From positions 1 to 59,943 of the forward strand of contig JANWKO010000104.1 in NCBI GenBank assembly GCA_025451335.1: a DNA stretch of 59,943 nucleotides, written 5' to 3'. Every line of letters starts with the position of its first letter. The first letter of the stretch is position 1. The position numbers and the translations under genes were made by a program. This stretch comes from Gammaproteobacteria bacterium (GTDB taxonomy: Bacteria; Pseudomonadota; Gammaproteobacteria; DSM-16500). The notes beneath the pieces are model-generated. The model was not told the DNA's origin, did not search any database, and worked only from the letters and a program-made list of their open reading frames with translations. Below, piece after piece: positions 51,625-59,943 of the stretch.

Positions 51625-52410
51625 ATGGAAACAATTAATTTAGTACCAAGTTTTTATGAAAACTTTATTATGTTTGGATTGGTATTTTTTCGAATAGCTT
51701 CCTTATTAACGATGTTTAGCTTGTTTAGACGTGAAATGATTACCTCAAGAATTATTATATCATTGTCCGCGATTCTTGCATTTTATGTTGTCATGCTGAA
51801 TAAAAATCCCGTTTTTTCGTTTGATTTGTTTTCTTTGAATATGCTGTTGCAATTAATGTTGCAAGTCTTTCTCGGATTTTTGGGTGGTTTTATTTTAAAT
51901 TTAGTGTTTGAAGTATTCGCCGCATTAGGCCAGCTTGTTTCAACGCAAATTGGTTTAAGTCTTGCAAGTTTAATTGACCCGCGCTTCGGCAATATAACAA
52001 GTCTAACGCATTTTTACTTAATTGCCACAGCATTGATTTTTTTATTTTTGAATGGGCATTTATTTATTTTGAAAACAATAGTTGATAGTTTTAACATTTT
52101 GCCGTTGAATCAAAGTATCTCAATTAAAAATCTAATTCCGGAAATTTTGCAGTATTCGTCAGTTATTTTTTCTGGCTCAATTTTGTTATCTATCACCATT
52201 GTGATTGCTGTACTTTTAACTAATATTGCATTAGCCGTGATGACGAAATTTGCTCCTCAATTTAATATATTTTCAGTTGGCATAAATATGACTCTGATTT
52301 TTGGATTAATTTGCATATATCTTACTTTTGAAATGTTTGTCGAAAAAGGTACTTTTTTAATTCAAGAATGCTTGAATTTTTTATCAAATACATATGCGAA
52401 GTTAAAATAA
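51625..52410 (+). CDS. fliR: Flagellar export gate protein FliR
   Basis: A 261-residue protein with about six membrane helices. LGFLGGFILNLVFEVFAALG, QIGLSLASLIDPRFG and TNIALAVMTKFAPQFNIFSV are conserved in FliR. It forms the FliPQR export core. Lies one base before flhB. Confidence 0.95.
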   Translation: METINLVPSFYENFIMFGLVFFRIASLLTMFSLFRREMITSRIIISLSAILAFYVVMLNKNPVFSFDLFSLNMLLQLMLQVFLGFLGGFILNLVFEVFAALGQLVSTQIGLSLASLIDPRFGNITSLTHFYLIATALIFLFLNGHLFILKTIVDSFNILPLNQSISIKNLIPEILQYSSVIFSGSILLSITIVIAVLLTNIALAVMTKFAPQFNIFSVGINMTLIFGLICIYLTFEMFVEKGTFLIQECLNFLSNTYAKLK

Positions 52411-52411
52411 C

Positions 52412-53542
52412 ATGGCAGAAGAAACAACAGAAAAACAGCATCATGCGAGCGCGAAGCGCATATTGGACCTGCGTAAGCAAGGTCAAGTTATGCGTTCACG
52501 TGATTTGATAAGTGGTATCATTTTTATTGTTTCTATTATCATGTTGTTTTATATGGCGAAATATTTCAAGCTGCAAATGGAGCAAAATTTCACTTGGTCT
52601 TTTAGTCATTTTAAAGAATTAATTACGGCCCCTGAGTTTTCTGGCAGTTTTTTAAGAAAAGTTGCTGTCGATAATTTTATGTTGCTTACACCGATTTTTG
52701 CTATTGTATTAATTGTGACGGGAGTCTCACCTTTTCTATTCGGTGGGTGGAATTTTACTTTGGAACCTTTACAATTTAATTTTAATAAAATAAATCCTAT
52801 CAATTATTTTAAAAGAATGTTTTCTAAGCATCTTTTCTTCGAAGTTTTCCGATCTATGTTAAAATTTCTTGTTATTTTTTCTGCGCTTATATTGTTTGTG
52901 ATGCAAAAAAATAAAGACATCAGTAGTTTAATTTATCTTCCTGTGCGATCAGCTATTGGTGCCGGCGTTGTCATTGCTGAGGAATTCATATTTGTCTTAG
53001 CTGTTTCTCTTATCATCATAGTCGCTTTTGATGTTATTTATCATTATTTTGAATTTCAAAACAAAATAAAAATGACTACGCATGAATTAAAAGAAGAACA
53101 TAAAGAAACAGAAGGAAGTCCGGAGGTCAAGCGCAAATTGCGCTCTGCACAATTAGCTATTCTAAAGCAGAGACTTAACATTTCTGTACCCCAAGCTACG
53201 GTAGTTGTTACCAACCCTACACATTATGCTATTGCTTTGCGTTATGATCCAGATAAAGATAATGCACCCAAGGTAATGGCCAAAGGAAAAGGGCATATAG
53301 CGCATCAAATAAAAATGCTAGCCATATCTCACGCGATAGCGATTTATCAAGCTCCAACACTAGCTCGTGCCATTTATCACACTGCAAATATAGGTACAGA
53401 AATTCATCCCGATTTATACATGGCAGTTGCTATCGTGCTTTCTTATGTTCAACAATTAAAAAATTATCAACAAGGACTTGGACAGCAACCTAATTTTGTT
53501 AGTGATTTGAATATACCAAATGAATTTGTTTATGATGATTAA
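52412..53542 (+). CDS. flhB: Flagellar export switch protein FlhB
   Basis: A 376-residue protein. Basic N-terminus (HHASAKRILDLRKQGQVMRS), four membrane helices and a cytoplasmic domain with the self-cleaving NPTH at 268-271 (VVVTNPTHYAIALRY). FlhB switches export from rod/hook to filament substrates with FliK. Confidence 0.97.
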   Translation: MAEETTEKQHHASAKRILDLRKQGQVMRSRDLISGIIFIVSIIMLFYMAKYFKLQMEQNFTWSFSHFKELITAPEFSGSFLRKVAVDNFMLLTPIFAIVLIVTGVSPFLFGGWNFTLEPLQFNFNKINPINYFKRMFSKHLFFEVFRSMLKFLVIFSALILFVMQKNKDISSLIYLPVRSAIGAGVVIAEEFIFVLAVSLIIIVAFDVIYHYFEFQNKIKMTTHELKEEHKETEGSPEVKRKLRSAQLAILKQRLNISVPQATVVVTNPTHYAIALRYDPDKDNAPKVMAKGKGHIAHQIKMLAISHAIAIYQAPTLARAIYHTANIGTEIHPDLYMAVAIVLSYVQQLKNYQQGLGQQPNFVSDLNIPNEFVYDD

Positions 53543-53608
53543 GGTCTGTTTGCAATTCTACTATGCGCTTTTATTTCGAAGCATGGTGGTAACTAAAGGA
53601 TTAATTGT

Positions 53609-55711
53609 ATGCAAAATCGGAATTTAGCCCTAAATTTAAAGAATATACGTCGATTTAATTTTGGCGTATTGATTCTGATTGTTGCTATGTTATTGATGAC
53701 AATCTTGCCGCTTAAACCAATATTATTAGATTTATTATTTACATTTAATATTAGCCTATCACTAGTTATTTTAATGGTATGTATTTATGTTTCTCGACCA
53801 CTTGAATTTAGTATATTTCCTACCATTTTGCTTGTGACTACTTTATTAAGATTGACTCTTAATATTGCTTCGACACGCGTTGTTTTATTACGTGGGCATA
53901 TGGGACCGGGTGCCGCTGGTGATGTAATACGCGCATTTGGTGAAGTGGTTATTGGCGGAAATTTTGTTGTTGGAATGATTGTTTTCGCAATCTTAATGAT
54001 AATTAATTTTGCGGTTGTTACAAAAGGCGCGGGACGTGTGTCAGAAGTCAGCGCTCGATTTACATTAGATGCAATGCCTGGTAAGCAAATGGCAATTGAT
54101 GCTGATTTAAGTGCAGGTGTGATTACGCAAGAGGAAGCTAAAAAACGCCGTGCCGAAATTATCGAAGAAGCTGATTTTTATGGTTCTATGGATGGTGCCA
54201 GCAAATTTGTTCGTGGTGACGCCGTTGCAGGATTGCTAATCCTTTTTATTAACTTGATTGGTGGTGTTATCATCGGAATTTTTCAGCATCATATGCCATT
54301 AACACTAGCTGTTAAGACGTTTTCACTGTTAACAATTGGTGATGGTTTGGTCGCACAAATTCCTTCTCTCTTATTATCAATCTCTGCTGCGATTATGGTA
54401 ACACGTGTTACAAATGAGCAAGACATCAGTGAACAAACGATGTTTCAACTTTTTAATAATCCTAAGCCTCTCCTGGTTACATCTGTCATTCTTTTTGTGC
54501 TTGCCATTATTCCTGGTATGCCACATATCCCATTTTTGGCATTAGCACTTGTAGCAATGATTGCAACTTATTTCATAATTAATCGAAAAAAATCCAGCGA
54601 CGTACAGAAAACAAGTGAAAATAAAGCCAAAGACAGTATACCGAAAAAATCTGAAAATCATGAATTAGATTGGGATGAGGTTGTTTCTTCTGATCGAATC
54701 GCTTTAGAAATTGGTTATAGTTTAATTAGTTTAGTGGGAGTCAATAAGGATGGGCTGTTAATCAATCGAATAAAAGGGGTTAGAAAAAAACTAGCACATG
54801 AATTGGGATTTCTTATCCCAACGATTCATGTAAAAGATAATCTAACCTTAGCTGCCAATCGTTATCGGATTTATCTCAAAAATGTCGTGATTGCCGAGGC
54901 TGAAGTTTATCCTGATATGAATTTAGCAATTAATCCTGGTCACATTAAACATCCTTTAACAGGCATCCAATGCAAAGATCCAACATTCGGACTTAGCGCT
55001 TATTGGATCACAGCAGATCAGCGCGATTATGCGCAAGGTTTGGGTTTTACTGTTGTAGACTCGAGTACCGTGATAGCAACGCATTTAAATCAAATTATTC
55101 GAGTTAATGCTAGTCATTTATTAGGTTATGATGAAGTTCAGCAATTGCTTTCCAGGCTCACGCAATCCACTCCTAAACTAGTCGAGACTCTGACCTCAGG
55201 AACCCAAGGCGTTCCCATTAACATTATTGTGAGTGTTTTGCAGCGGTTATTGCAGTCGAATATCCCAATTATCGACATGAGAACAATTGCCGAAAAAATG
55301 ATCGAAACATGGGCAAAATCTAAAGATTTTGAAAATTTGATTGAATCCGTACGCATAGCGTTAAAGCAATTAATTATTTACAGCATTTGTAATAATGAAA
55401 AAGAAGTCCCCGTAGCCGTCTTAGATAATGACTTGGCACAGATATTGCATAAATCTATACAGCAGAACCAAGATGCGGGGGAAAGAATGGTAGTGTTGGA
55501 ACCATCTTTATCAGAGCGAATATATTCACGTTTATTGGAATATGTACAACGATGTGAGATAGATTCGATACCCGCTATTGTATTGGTAACAAACGAACTG
55601 AGAGGTTTATTGGAAAAACTATTCAAATCAGGAATTCCTAATATGCACTTTTTATCTCATAGTGAAATTCCCGATGATAGACATATCAGTGTCATTGCCA
55701 AAATAGGCTAG
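53609..55711 (+). CDS. flhA: Flagellar export protein FlhA
   Basis: A 700-residue export-gate protein. Eight N-terminal membrane helices with FPTILLVTTLLRLTLNIAST and the FHIPEP-type loop (AMPGKQMAIDADLSAGVI, GSMDGASKFVRGDAVAGLL), then the cytoplasmic ring domain from about residue 330. Length matches E. coli (692). Confidence 0.97.
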   Translation: MQNRNLALNLKNIRRFNFGVLILIVAMLLMTILPLKPILLDLLFTFNISLSLVILMVCIYVSRPLEFSIFPTILLVTTLLRLTLNIASTRVVLLRGHMGPGAAGDVIRAFGEVVIGGNFVVGMIVFAILMIINFAVVTKGAGRVSEVSARFTLDAMPGKQMAIDADLSAGVITQEEAKKRRAEIIEEADFYGSMDGASKFVRGDAVAGLLILFINLIGGVIIGIFQHHMPLTLAVKTFSLLTIGDGLVAQIPSLLLSISAAIMVTRVTNEQDISEQTMFQLFNNPKPLLVTSVILFVLAIIPGMPHIPFLALALVAMIATYFIINRKKSSDVQKTSENKAKDSIPKKSENHELDWDEVVSSDRIALEIGYSLISLVGVNKDGLLINRIKGVRKKLAHELGFLIPTIHVKDNLTLAANRYRIYLKNVVIAEAEVYPDMNLAINPGHIKHPLTGIQCKDPTFGLSAYWITADQRDYAQGLGFTVVDSSTVIATHLNQIIRVNASHLLGYDEVQQLLSRLTQSTPKLVETLTSGTQGVPINIIVSVLQRLLQSNIPIIDMRTIAEKMIETWAKSKDFENLIESVRIALKQLIIYSICNNEKEVPVAVLDNDLAQILHKSIQQNQDAGERMVVLEPSLSERIYSRLLEYVQRCEIDSIPAIVLVTNELRGLLEKLFKSGIPNMHFLSHSEIPDDRHISVIAKIG

Positions 55712-55724
55712 CGAGGTAAGGAAT

Positions 55725-56903
55725 ATGAAATTACAACGATTCACCGCACCCAATTCACAAAAAGCTATGTTGAAAATTCAAGAGATATTAGGACCTGATG
55801 CTTTGATTTGTTCTACGCGAAATATTTCTGGTGGCGTAGAAGTTTTAGCAGGATTACCTCATGCAAAAGATCAAATTGCTGCAGCAAAGGGATTTGAAAT
55901 TGATTTAGAAGAATTAGAGGTTGAAACAAATTCTTTTGAAAAATTAACTGCACGTTTGGAAGCCATGAATGAAAATATTCGGCGTTTGTCTTTACATTTA
56001 GATACTAAAAATTTTGCAAATTCACCAATTGCGGATGATGAACATATCATCAAAAAAAACATGATGTTTTATCACTTAAGTCAGCTGGGATTTCGTAGTG
56101 ATTTTTGTCATCATTTCATTAAAGGATATTCCCTTGATAATGATATTTATAGCTTGATAGATGAACAAGATGTTTATAAAGCATTAATGCAATCTATTCG
56201 AGTAGATCAAAAAGAATTTATTGAAGAAAGAAATGTATTTGCTTTGTTAGGACCAACAGGTGTGGGCAAAACAACTACCATTACAAAATTAGCTAAACGA
56301 TATATCGCTCGTTATGGTGCGGATTCATTAGGATTAATAACGACAGATTGCAATGATATTGGTGCCAAAAATCAATTGCTGTATTACAGTAATTTATTTA
56401 ATGTGGAATTAGAATATGCAAATAGTGCACACGAACTAGCAATGGCACTGCAAGCTTTAAAAAAGAAAAATCTGATTTTGATAGACACGTATGGCGTCAG
56501 TCAAAGAGATGCTAAAAAAGTAGCAAAACTACTTGATCTTCTGCAAAGTAGTGGGGAGAAAGTTTCTTCTTATCTTACTCTGCCTTGTAATGTTCAAGAG
56601 CCAATATTAGATGATATAGCGCGAGCATTTACGACTAAAAATTTACGCGGTTGTATTTTAACAAAACAAGATGAATGTATCAGCATCGCACCCGCATTAA
56701 GCATAAGTATTCGACATAAGTTGAATATTGCCTATATATGCAATGGACAAAATATTCAAGGCAATCTTGAAAAAGCGAATGCACAAAGAATTTTCAATGA
56801 ATTGAATGCCGAGCAAACGGATCCTCAAAATGAGGTAATGTCAGAAAATTTTATTCAAAATTTTGAGCATGTTAAACAACGTTTGAGTTATACCCAGATA
56901 TGA
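55725..56903 (+). CDS. flhF: Flagellar placement GTPase FlhF
   Basis: A 392-residue SRP-type GTPase. N-terminal MKLQRFTAPNSQKAMLKIQE, G1 LLGPTGVGKTTTITKLA (about residues 180-196), and TKQDE. The G3 motif reads LIDTYGVSQRD, with Tyr where DTAG is usual. It sets the pole site for the flagellum. Overlaps flhG by four bases. Confidence 0.94.
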   Translation: MKLQRFTAPNSQKAMLKIQEILGPDALICSTRNISGGVEVLAGLPHAKDQIAAAKGFEIDLEELEVETNSFEKLTARLEAMNENIRRLSLHLDTKNFANSPIADDEHIIKKNMMFYHLSQLGFRSDFCHHFIKGYSLDNDIYSLIDEQDVYKALMQSIRVDQKEFIEERNVFALLGPTGVGKTTTITKLAKRYIARYGADSLGLITTDCNDIGAKNQLLYYSNLFNVELEYANSAHELAMALQALKKKNLILIDTYGVSQRDAKKVAKLLDLLQSSGEKVSSYLTLPCNVQEPILDDIARAFTTKNLRGCILTKQDECISIAPALSISIRHKLNIAYICNGQNIQGNLEKANAQRIFNELNAEQTDPQNEVMSENFIQNFEHVKQRLSYTQI

Positions 56904-57769
56904 CAAACCAGGAGACAGTTTCGATGACCGAGTCGAATCAAATGCGTGTTATATCTATCACTGGCGGAAAGGGGGGGATTGGTAAGACAACAATTTCTAT
57001 TAATTTAGCTGTTGCCCTTGCGCAAATGAAAAAAAAGATTTTATTGTTTGATGCTGATTTTGGTTTGGCAAATGTTGATATAAGATTGGGCCTTAATCCC
57101 AAAAAAACGCTTCATGATTTTTTAATAGGTGAGTGTGAATTAAGTGAAATCTGTATAACAGGTCCGCATGGTTTAAGAATTATTCCTTCTTCTTCCGGCA
57201 TTCAAAAAATGGTTGAACTGTCATCATTAGAATCCGCAGAATTGATTCGTTCATTTTCCACTTTGACAGAAGATATTGACATTATGATTATTGATATGGC
57301 TCCAGGCATATCCAATCAAGTGATGGATTTTACACATGCATCGCAGGATATTTTAATTGTTATTTGTAATGATCCTGCTTCATTAATGGATAGCTATGCC
57401 ATTATAAAAATTCTTCATCAAAAATATTTACGAGGTCGATTTGGCATCATTGTTAATAAAGTCAAAAATTTGCAAGAAGGTTATGACGTTTTTAGTCGTT
57501 TTCAAGAAGTCGTAGCAAAATTTTTCAATGTAAATATGAATTATATTGGGCATATTCCTCAAGATGATTATATTAATATAGCTGCTCATGAGAGAGTCGC
57601 TGTTATTGATAAATACCCTCATTCCAATGCTGCTTCTGCTTTTAAATCGTTATGTGATGGAATTAATCATTGGCGCGATGAGTCAGCTATTACTGGAGGA
57701 ATTCAATTCTTTTTTGAACGCTTAATCCAAAATAGACTAAAGCACAAGGAGTCGTTGTGGGAAGCGTAG
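56900..57769 (+). CDS. flhG: Flagellar number regulator FlhG/FleN (MinD/ParA-like)
   Basis: A 289-residue MinD-family ATPase. Deviant Walker A GKGGIGKTT, DADFGLANVDIRLGL, and DMAPGIS (usually DTAAGI). FlhG limits flagellar number and restrains FleQ. A second in-frame ATG (56924) is possible, but the ATGA overlap with flhF favours 56900. Confidence 0.94.
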   Translation: MTNQETVSMTESNQMRVISITGGKGGIGKTTISINLAVALAQMKKKILLFDADFGLANVDIRLGLNPKKTLHDFLIGECELSEICITGPHGLRIIPSSSGIQKMVELSSLESAELIRSFSTLTEDIDIMIIDMAPGISNQVMDFTHASQDILIVICNDPASLMDSYAIIKILHQKYLRGRFGIIVNKVKNLQEGYDVFSRFQEVVAKFFNVNMNYIGHIPQDDYINIAAHERVAVIDKYPHSNAASAFKSLCDGINHWRDESAITGGIQFFFERLIQNRLKHKESLWEA

Positions 57770-58473
57770 ATTTTTATACTGATAATGCCGACGGTATGCT
57801 GCTCGAGCAGTTTGTAAATGAATACCGTCCTTTGGTAAAAAAAATTGCGCTCTATATCAAGCGTCGTTTGCCATCTCACATTGCTTTAGATGATTTAATT
57901 CAATCAGGATTTGTAGGATTATTAGAAGCGCGTAATCTATATAAAAACAATAAAGGCGCCAGCTTCGAAACTTATGCCAGTATTCGAATTCGTGGTGCAA
58001 TTATTGACGCACTGAGAAAAAATTCCTGGGGTACGCGTGAATCCTTAAAAAATATGCGAAAAATGGGAGAGGCTATCTCGAAGATAGAGCAGCGCGGTCA
58101 AAAGCAACCAACTACTGAAGAAATAGCAAATGAATTAGGTATTTCTGTCGATGAACATCTAAAAATGTGCCAACAAATTGCTGTTTCAAACGTTGTCAGT
58201 TTAGACGTGATTGACGAGGATCAATCCTTTATAGGCGGAGATTCATCTGATCCTCTCACTTTAACGCAACAAGAAGATCTACAACAACGCATTAAGTTGA
58301 TTCTTGCTGATTTGCCAGAACGCGAAAAATTGGTTTTGTCACTCTATTATTTGGAAGATTTTACATTTAAACAGATTGGCGAAACATTAGAGCTGACAGA
58401 GGCAAGAATTTGTCAATTACACAGTCAAGCAATTGCTAGAATGCAAGCAAAAATGCAGACAAAAAAAATGTAA
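57757..58473 (+). CDS. fliA: Flagellar sigma-28 factor
   Basis: A 238-residue sigma factor. Region 2 has LDDLIQSGFVGLLEARNLY, GASFETYASIRIRGAIIDAL and RKNSWGTRE; region 4 has LPEREKLVLSLYYLEDFTFK and LELTEARICQLHSQAIARM. GTG start with AAGGAG; overlaps flhG by 13 bases. It should read the sites before fliC and flgB. Confidence 0.97.
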   Translation: MGSVDFYTDNADGMLLEQFVNEYRPLVKKIALYIKRRLPSHIALDDLIQSGFVGLLEARNLYKNNKGASFETYASIRIRGAIIDALRKNSWGTRESLKNMRKMGEAISKIEQRGQKQPTTEEIANELGISVDEHLKMCQQIAVSNVVSLDVIDEDQSFIGGDSSDPLTLTQQEDLQQRIKLILADLPEREKLVLSLYYLEDFTFKQIGETLELTEARICQLHSQAIARMQAKMQTKKM

Positions 58474-58537
58474 TTGGCTTACTGTTATTAATTAAGGAGA
58501 TTATTACATGGCAACCGATGTTTAATCAATTTTAAGA

Positions 58538-59943
58538 GTGTGTGGAATTGGTAAATATTTACATATTGGTTGTGGACAAAGTTCCTTAGTAGTAGAACTG
58601 CTTCAACGTTCTATGGATGCGTATGGATTAGATGCCAGCACTGAAATCGTAGAGAAAAACCTCGAAAATGCCCCATGGCATTTTTTTAAAGGTTCAATTG
58701 CAGAATATCCATTTAAAACGGAGTCATTTGATACCGTTATTATAGGCGAAGAACTTTTTCACTACGCAATTCATGATTTTAATGTGGTATTTAAAACTTT
58801 GCGCAGCATGACTAAAAACAACCTTGTGTTATATTTCCCACCTGAAGTTAGTCTAGCCATTGCACCGCAACGCCCCGAATCGAAACGAATTTTTTGGCAA
58901 AGATTGGCAATTGATGCTGGTTTTCGTCTTCATCCACGCAGCATGTTAGTTGTTCCTTACAATGAATTGGAAAATGAAGATGTGGGGAAATTTATTTTTT
59001 TTGAACGGATATCGGATGTCGCATTAGATAAATTTCCAATGTCATGGTTATTAGCCAATCGTGATCTGCATATGGATATGCTGCGAGAAGCAGGTCGACG
59101 TTCTGATGGACATGTTTCGCGCTATGTATTAGCAGCAATGAAAGTTCGTCCGGGTGATACGGTGCTCGATGCAGCTTGTGGATTAGGGTATGGCACGGCC
59201 GTTTTAGCTGCTTGTAGTCCAGGGGCAAAATTTATAGGAGTTGACATTGATCCTGATTCTATTGCCTATGCAGAAGCTAATTTTGCTGCGGATGATTCTA
59301 CGTTATCGTATCAAGCCTGTGATGTGACAAACCTGTCATTTTTACCTGATCATTCCATTGATACAGTGATTTCTTTCGAAACGATAGAACATGTTCCAGA
59401 TTATGAAATATTTTTGAAAGAAGTTAAGCGAGTACTAAAACCAGATGGACGTTTTCTCGGAAGCGTACCTAATCTTTGGTGCGATGAAACAGGAAATGAT
59501 CCTAATCCATATCATTTTCATGTCTTTGACTGGAATAAATTAAATGAAGCAGTGAGTCAACATTTTATTGTAGATGGACGTTGGGCACAAAATGCTGGTG
59601 GAGGTTTCAAGCTTTGGAATAGCAAACGATCTATGTGGAATGTTCCATTAGATCAAGTCGATGCTATTGAGACGGAATGGTGGGTTTTTTCCGCCTGCGC
59701 CGATCCAAGAAATCATAAAGACCTTCCCTATACAAATCCATTTTATAAAGATATCAATATAACGGCCCCACAACATGTGCATTTCGAAAAATATTATGAT
59801 AATCCTTGGATTTATCGGGTTATGGTGCAGTTAGGTGAAAGACTATCGGAACGCAATGTACTCATTAAGTTTTGTTCTAATATAGCAGGTAAATCACGAT
59901 TAGGATCAGCCGATCAAGGTGCGTCACTGTGCGTTTTAGCACA
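58538..59943 (+). CDS. Tandem SAM-dependent methyltransferase (partial; 5' end possibly disrupted)
   Basis: An open frame continues past the right edge (over 465 residues). Two Rossmann methyltransferase modules: the first has GKYLHIGCGQSSLVVELL and YGLDAS; the second has VLDAACGLGYGTAVLAAC, FIGVDIDPDSIAYAEAN and ISFETIEHVPDYEIFLKEV. In the same frame, a well-spaced AAGGAG and ATG (58508) are followed after five codons by TAA (58523). So either a nonsense mutation split the start off, or translation begins at GTG 58538. It follows fliA; flagellin or surface-glycan methylation is possible. Confidence 0.75.
   Translation, partial: MCGIGKYLHIGCGQSSLVVELLQRSMDAYGLDASTEIVEKNLENAPWHFFKGSIAEYPFKTESFDTVIIGEELFHYAIHDFNVVFKTLRSMTKNNLVLYFPPEVSLAIAPQRPESKRIFWQRLAIDAGFRLHPRSMLVVPYNELENEDVGKFIFFERISDVALDKFPMSWLLANRDLHMDMLREAGRRSDGHVSRYVLAAMKVRPGDTVLDAACGLGYGTAVLAACSPGAKFIGVDIDPDSIAYAEANFAADDSTLSYQACDVTNLSFLPDHSIDTVISFETIEHVPDYEIFLKEVKRVLKPDGRFLGSVPNLWCDETGNDPNPYHFHVFDWNKLNEAVSQHFIVDGRWAQNAGGGFKLWNSKRSMWNVPLDQVDAIETEWWVFSACADPRNHKDLPYTNPFYKDINITAPQHVHFEKYYDNPWIYRVMVQLGERLSERNVLIKFCSNIAGKSRLGSADQGASLCVLA

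Noticed and set aside
1-59943. CRISPR arrays, tRNA or rRNA genes, integrase or transposase genes
   Set aside because: Looked for by eye; no regularly spaced repeats, no tRNA-like cloverleaf with CCA context, no rRNA sequence and no recombinase motif were seen. A tRNAscan or HMM search would be decisive.

Overview
The window is AT-rich gammaproteobacterial chromosome. The trxA-rho pair, the ygfB-pepP-ubiH block and the fully gammaproteobacterial flagellar gene set (FleQ- and FleR-like activators, RpoN, FliA, FlhF/FlhG) support this. Base composition, many FtsZ-unrelated host-interaction-like accessory genes and overall protein style suggest a Legionellales/Coxiella-like, possibly host-associated bacterium. 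That taxonomic step is inference; no rRNA gene or other marker in the window settles it.

Layout. 1-9.8 kb (all minus strand) is housekeeping: an EVE-domain protein, Rho, thioredoxin, an MFS carrier coupled to an ACP/acyl-AMP-ligase/PlsC fusion, UbiH, PepP and YgfB. 10.0-13.9 kb (plus) is fliM-fliN-fliO-fliP-rpoN. 13.9-18.1 kb is an accessory island of two head-to-head paralogue pairs: two proteins with a cysteine-protease/transglutaminase-like Cys-His-Asp signature, then two small exported proteins. 18.1-23.5 kb (minus) is flgI-flgJ-flgM-flgN-flgA-motA-motB behind a sigma-54 promoter. 23.7-28.2 kb (plus) is fliK-fliC-fliD-fliS-fliT, with a sigma-28 promoter and a terminator around fliC. 28.2-32.2 kb is a second accessory island: a Pro/His-tailed exported protein, a MITE-like repeat, an ElaA-like double GNAT protein, and a LysR regulator divergent from a cassette holding a 35-residue Cys-rich peptide, an exported protein and a WH..FC..HH protein. 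32.2-40.5 kb (plus) is flgBCDEFGHKL behind stacked sigma-28 and sigma-54 promoters. 40.5-44.5 kb (minus) holds the FleQ-like activator and a large HAD-type protein. 44.8-58.5 kb (plus) is fleR-like, fliEFGHIJ, fliQR, flhBA, flhF, flhG and fliA. The window ends in a tandem methyltransferase gene with an in-frame stop near its apparent start.

How it works together. Nearly the whole flagellum is here: export gate (FliOPQR, FlhAB), ATPase (FliHIJ), MS and C rings (FliF, FliG, FliM, FliN), rod, hook, L and P rings, junction proteins, cap, filament, chaperones and stator. RpoN with FleQ/FleR-like enhancer-binding proteins should drive the early and middle operons; near-perfect sigma-54 sites precede flgI and flgB. 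FliA, held by FlgM, should drive late genes; good sigma-28 sites precede fliC and flgB. FlhF/FlhG set placement and number. No fliL and no chemotaxis genes are visible in the window.

Most unusual content: the two divergent paralogue pairs, the LysR-linked Cys-rich peptide cassette, the receiver-less FleR-like activator with GAFTNA instead of GAFTGA, the HAD protein inside the flagellar block, and dispersed palindromic repeats at the accessory boundaries.
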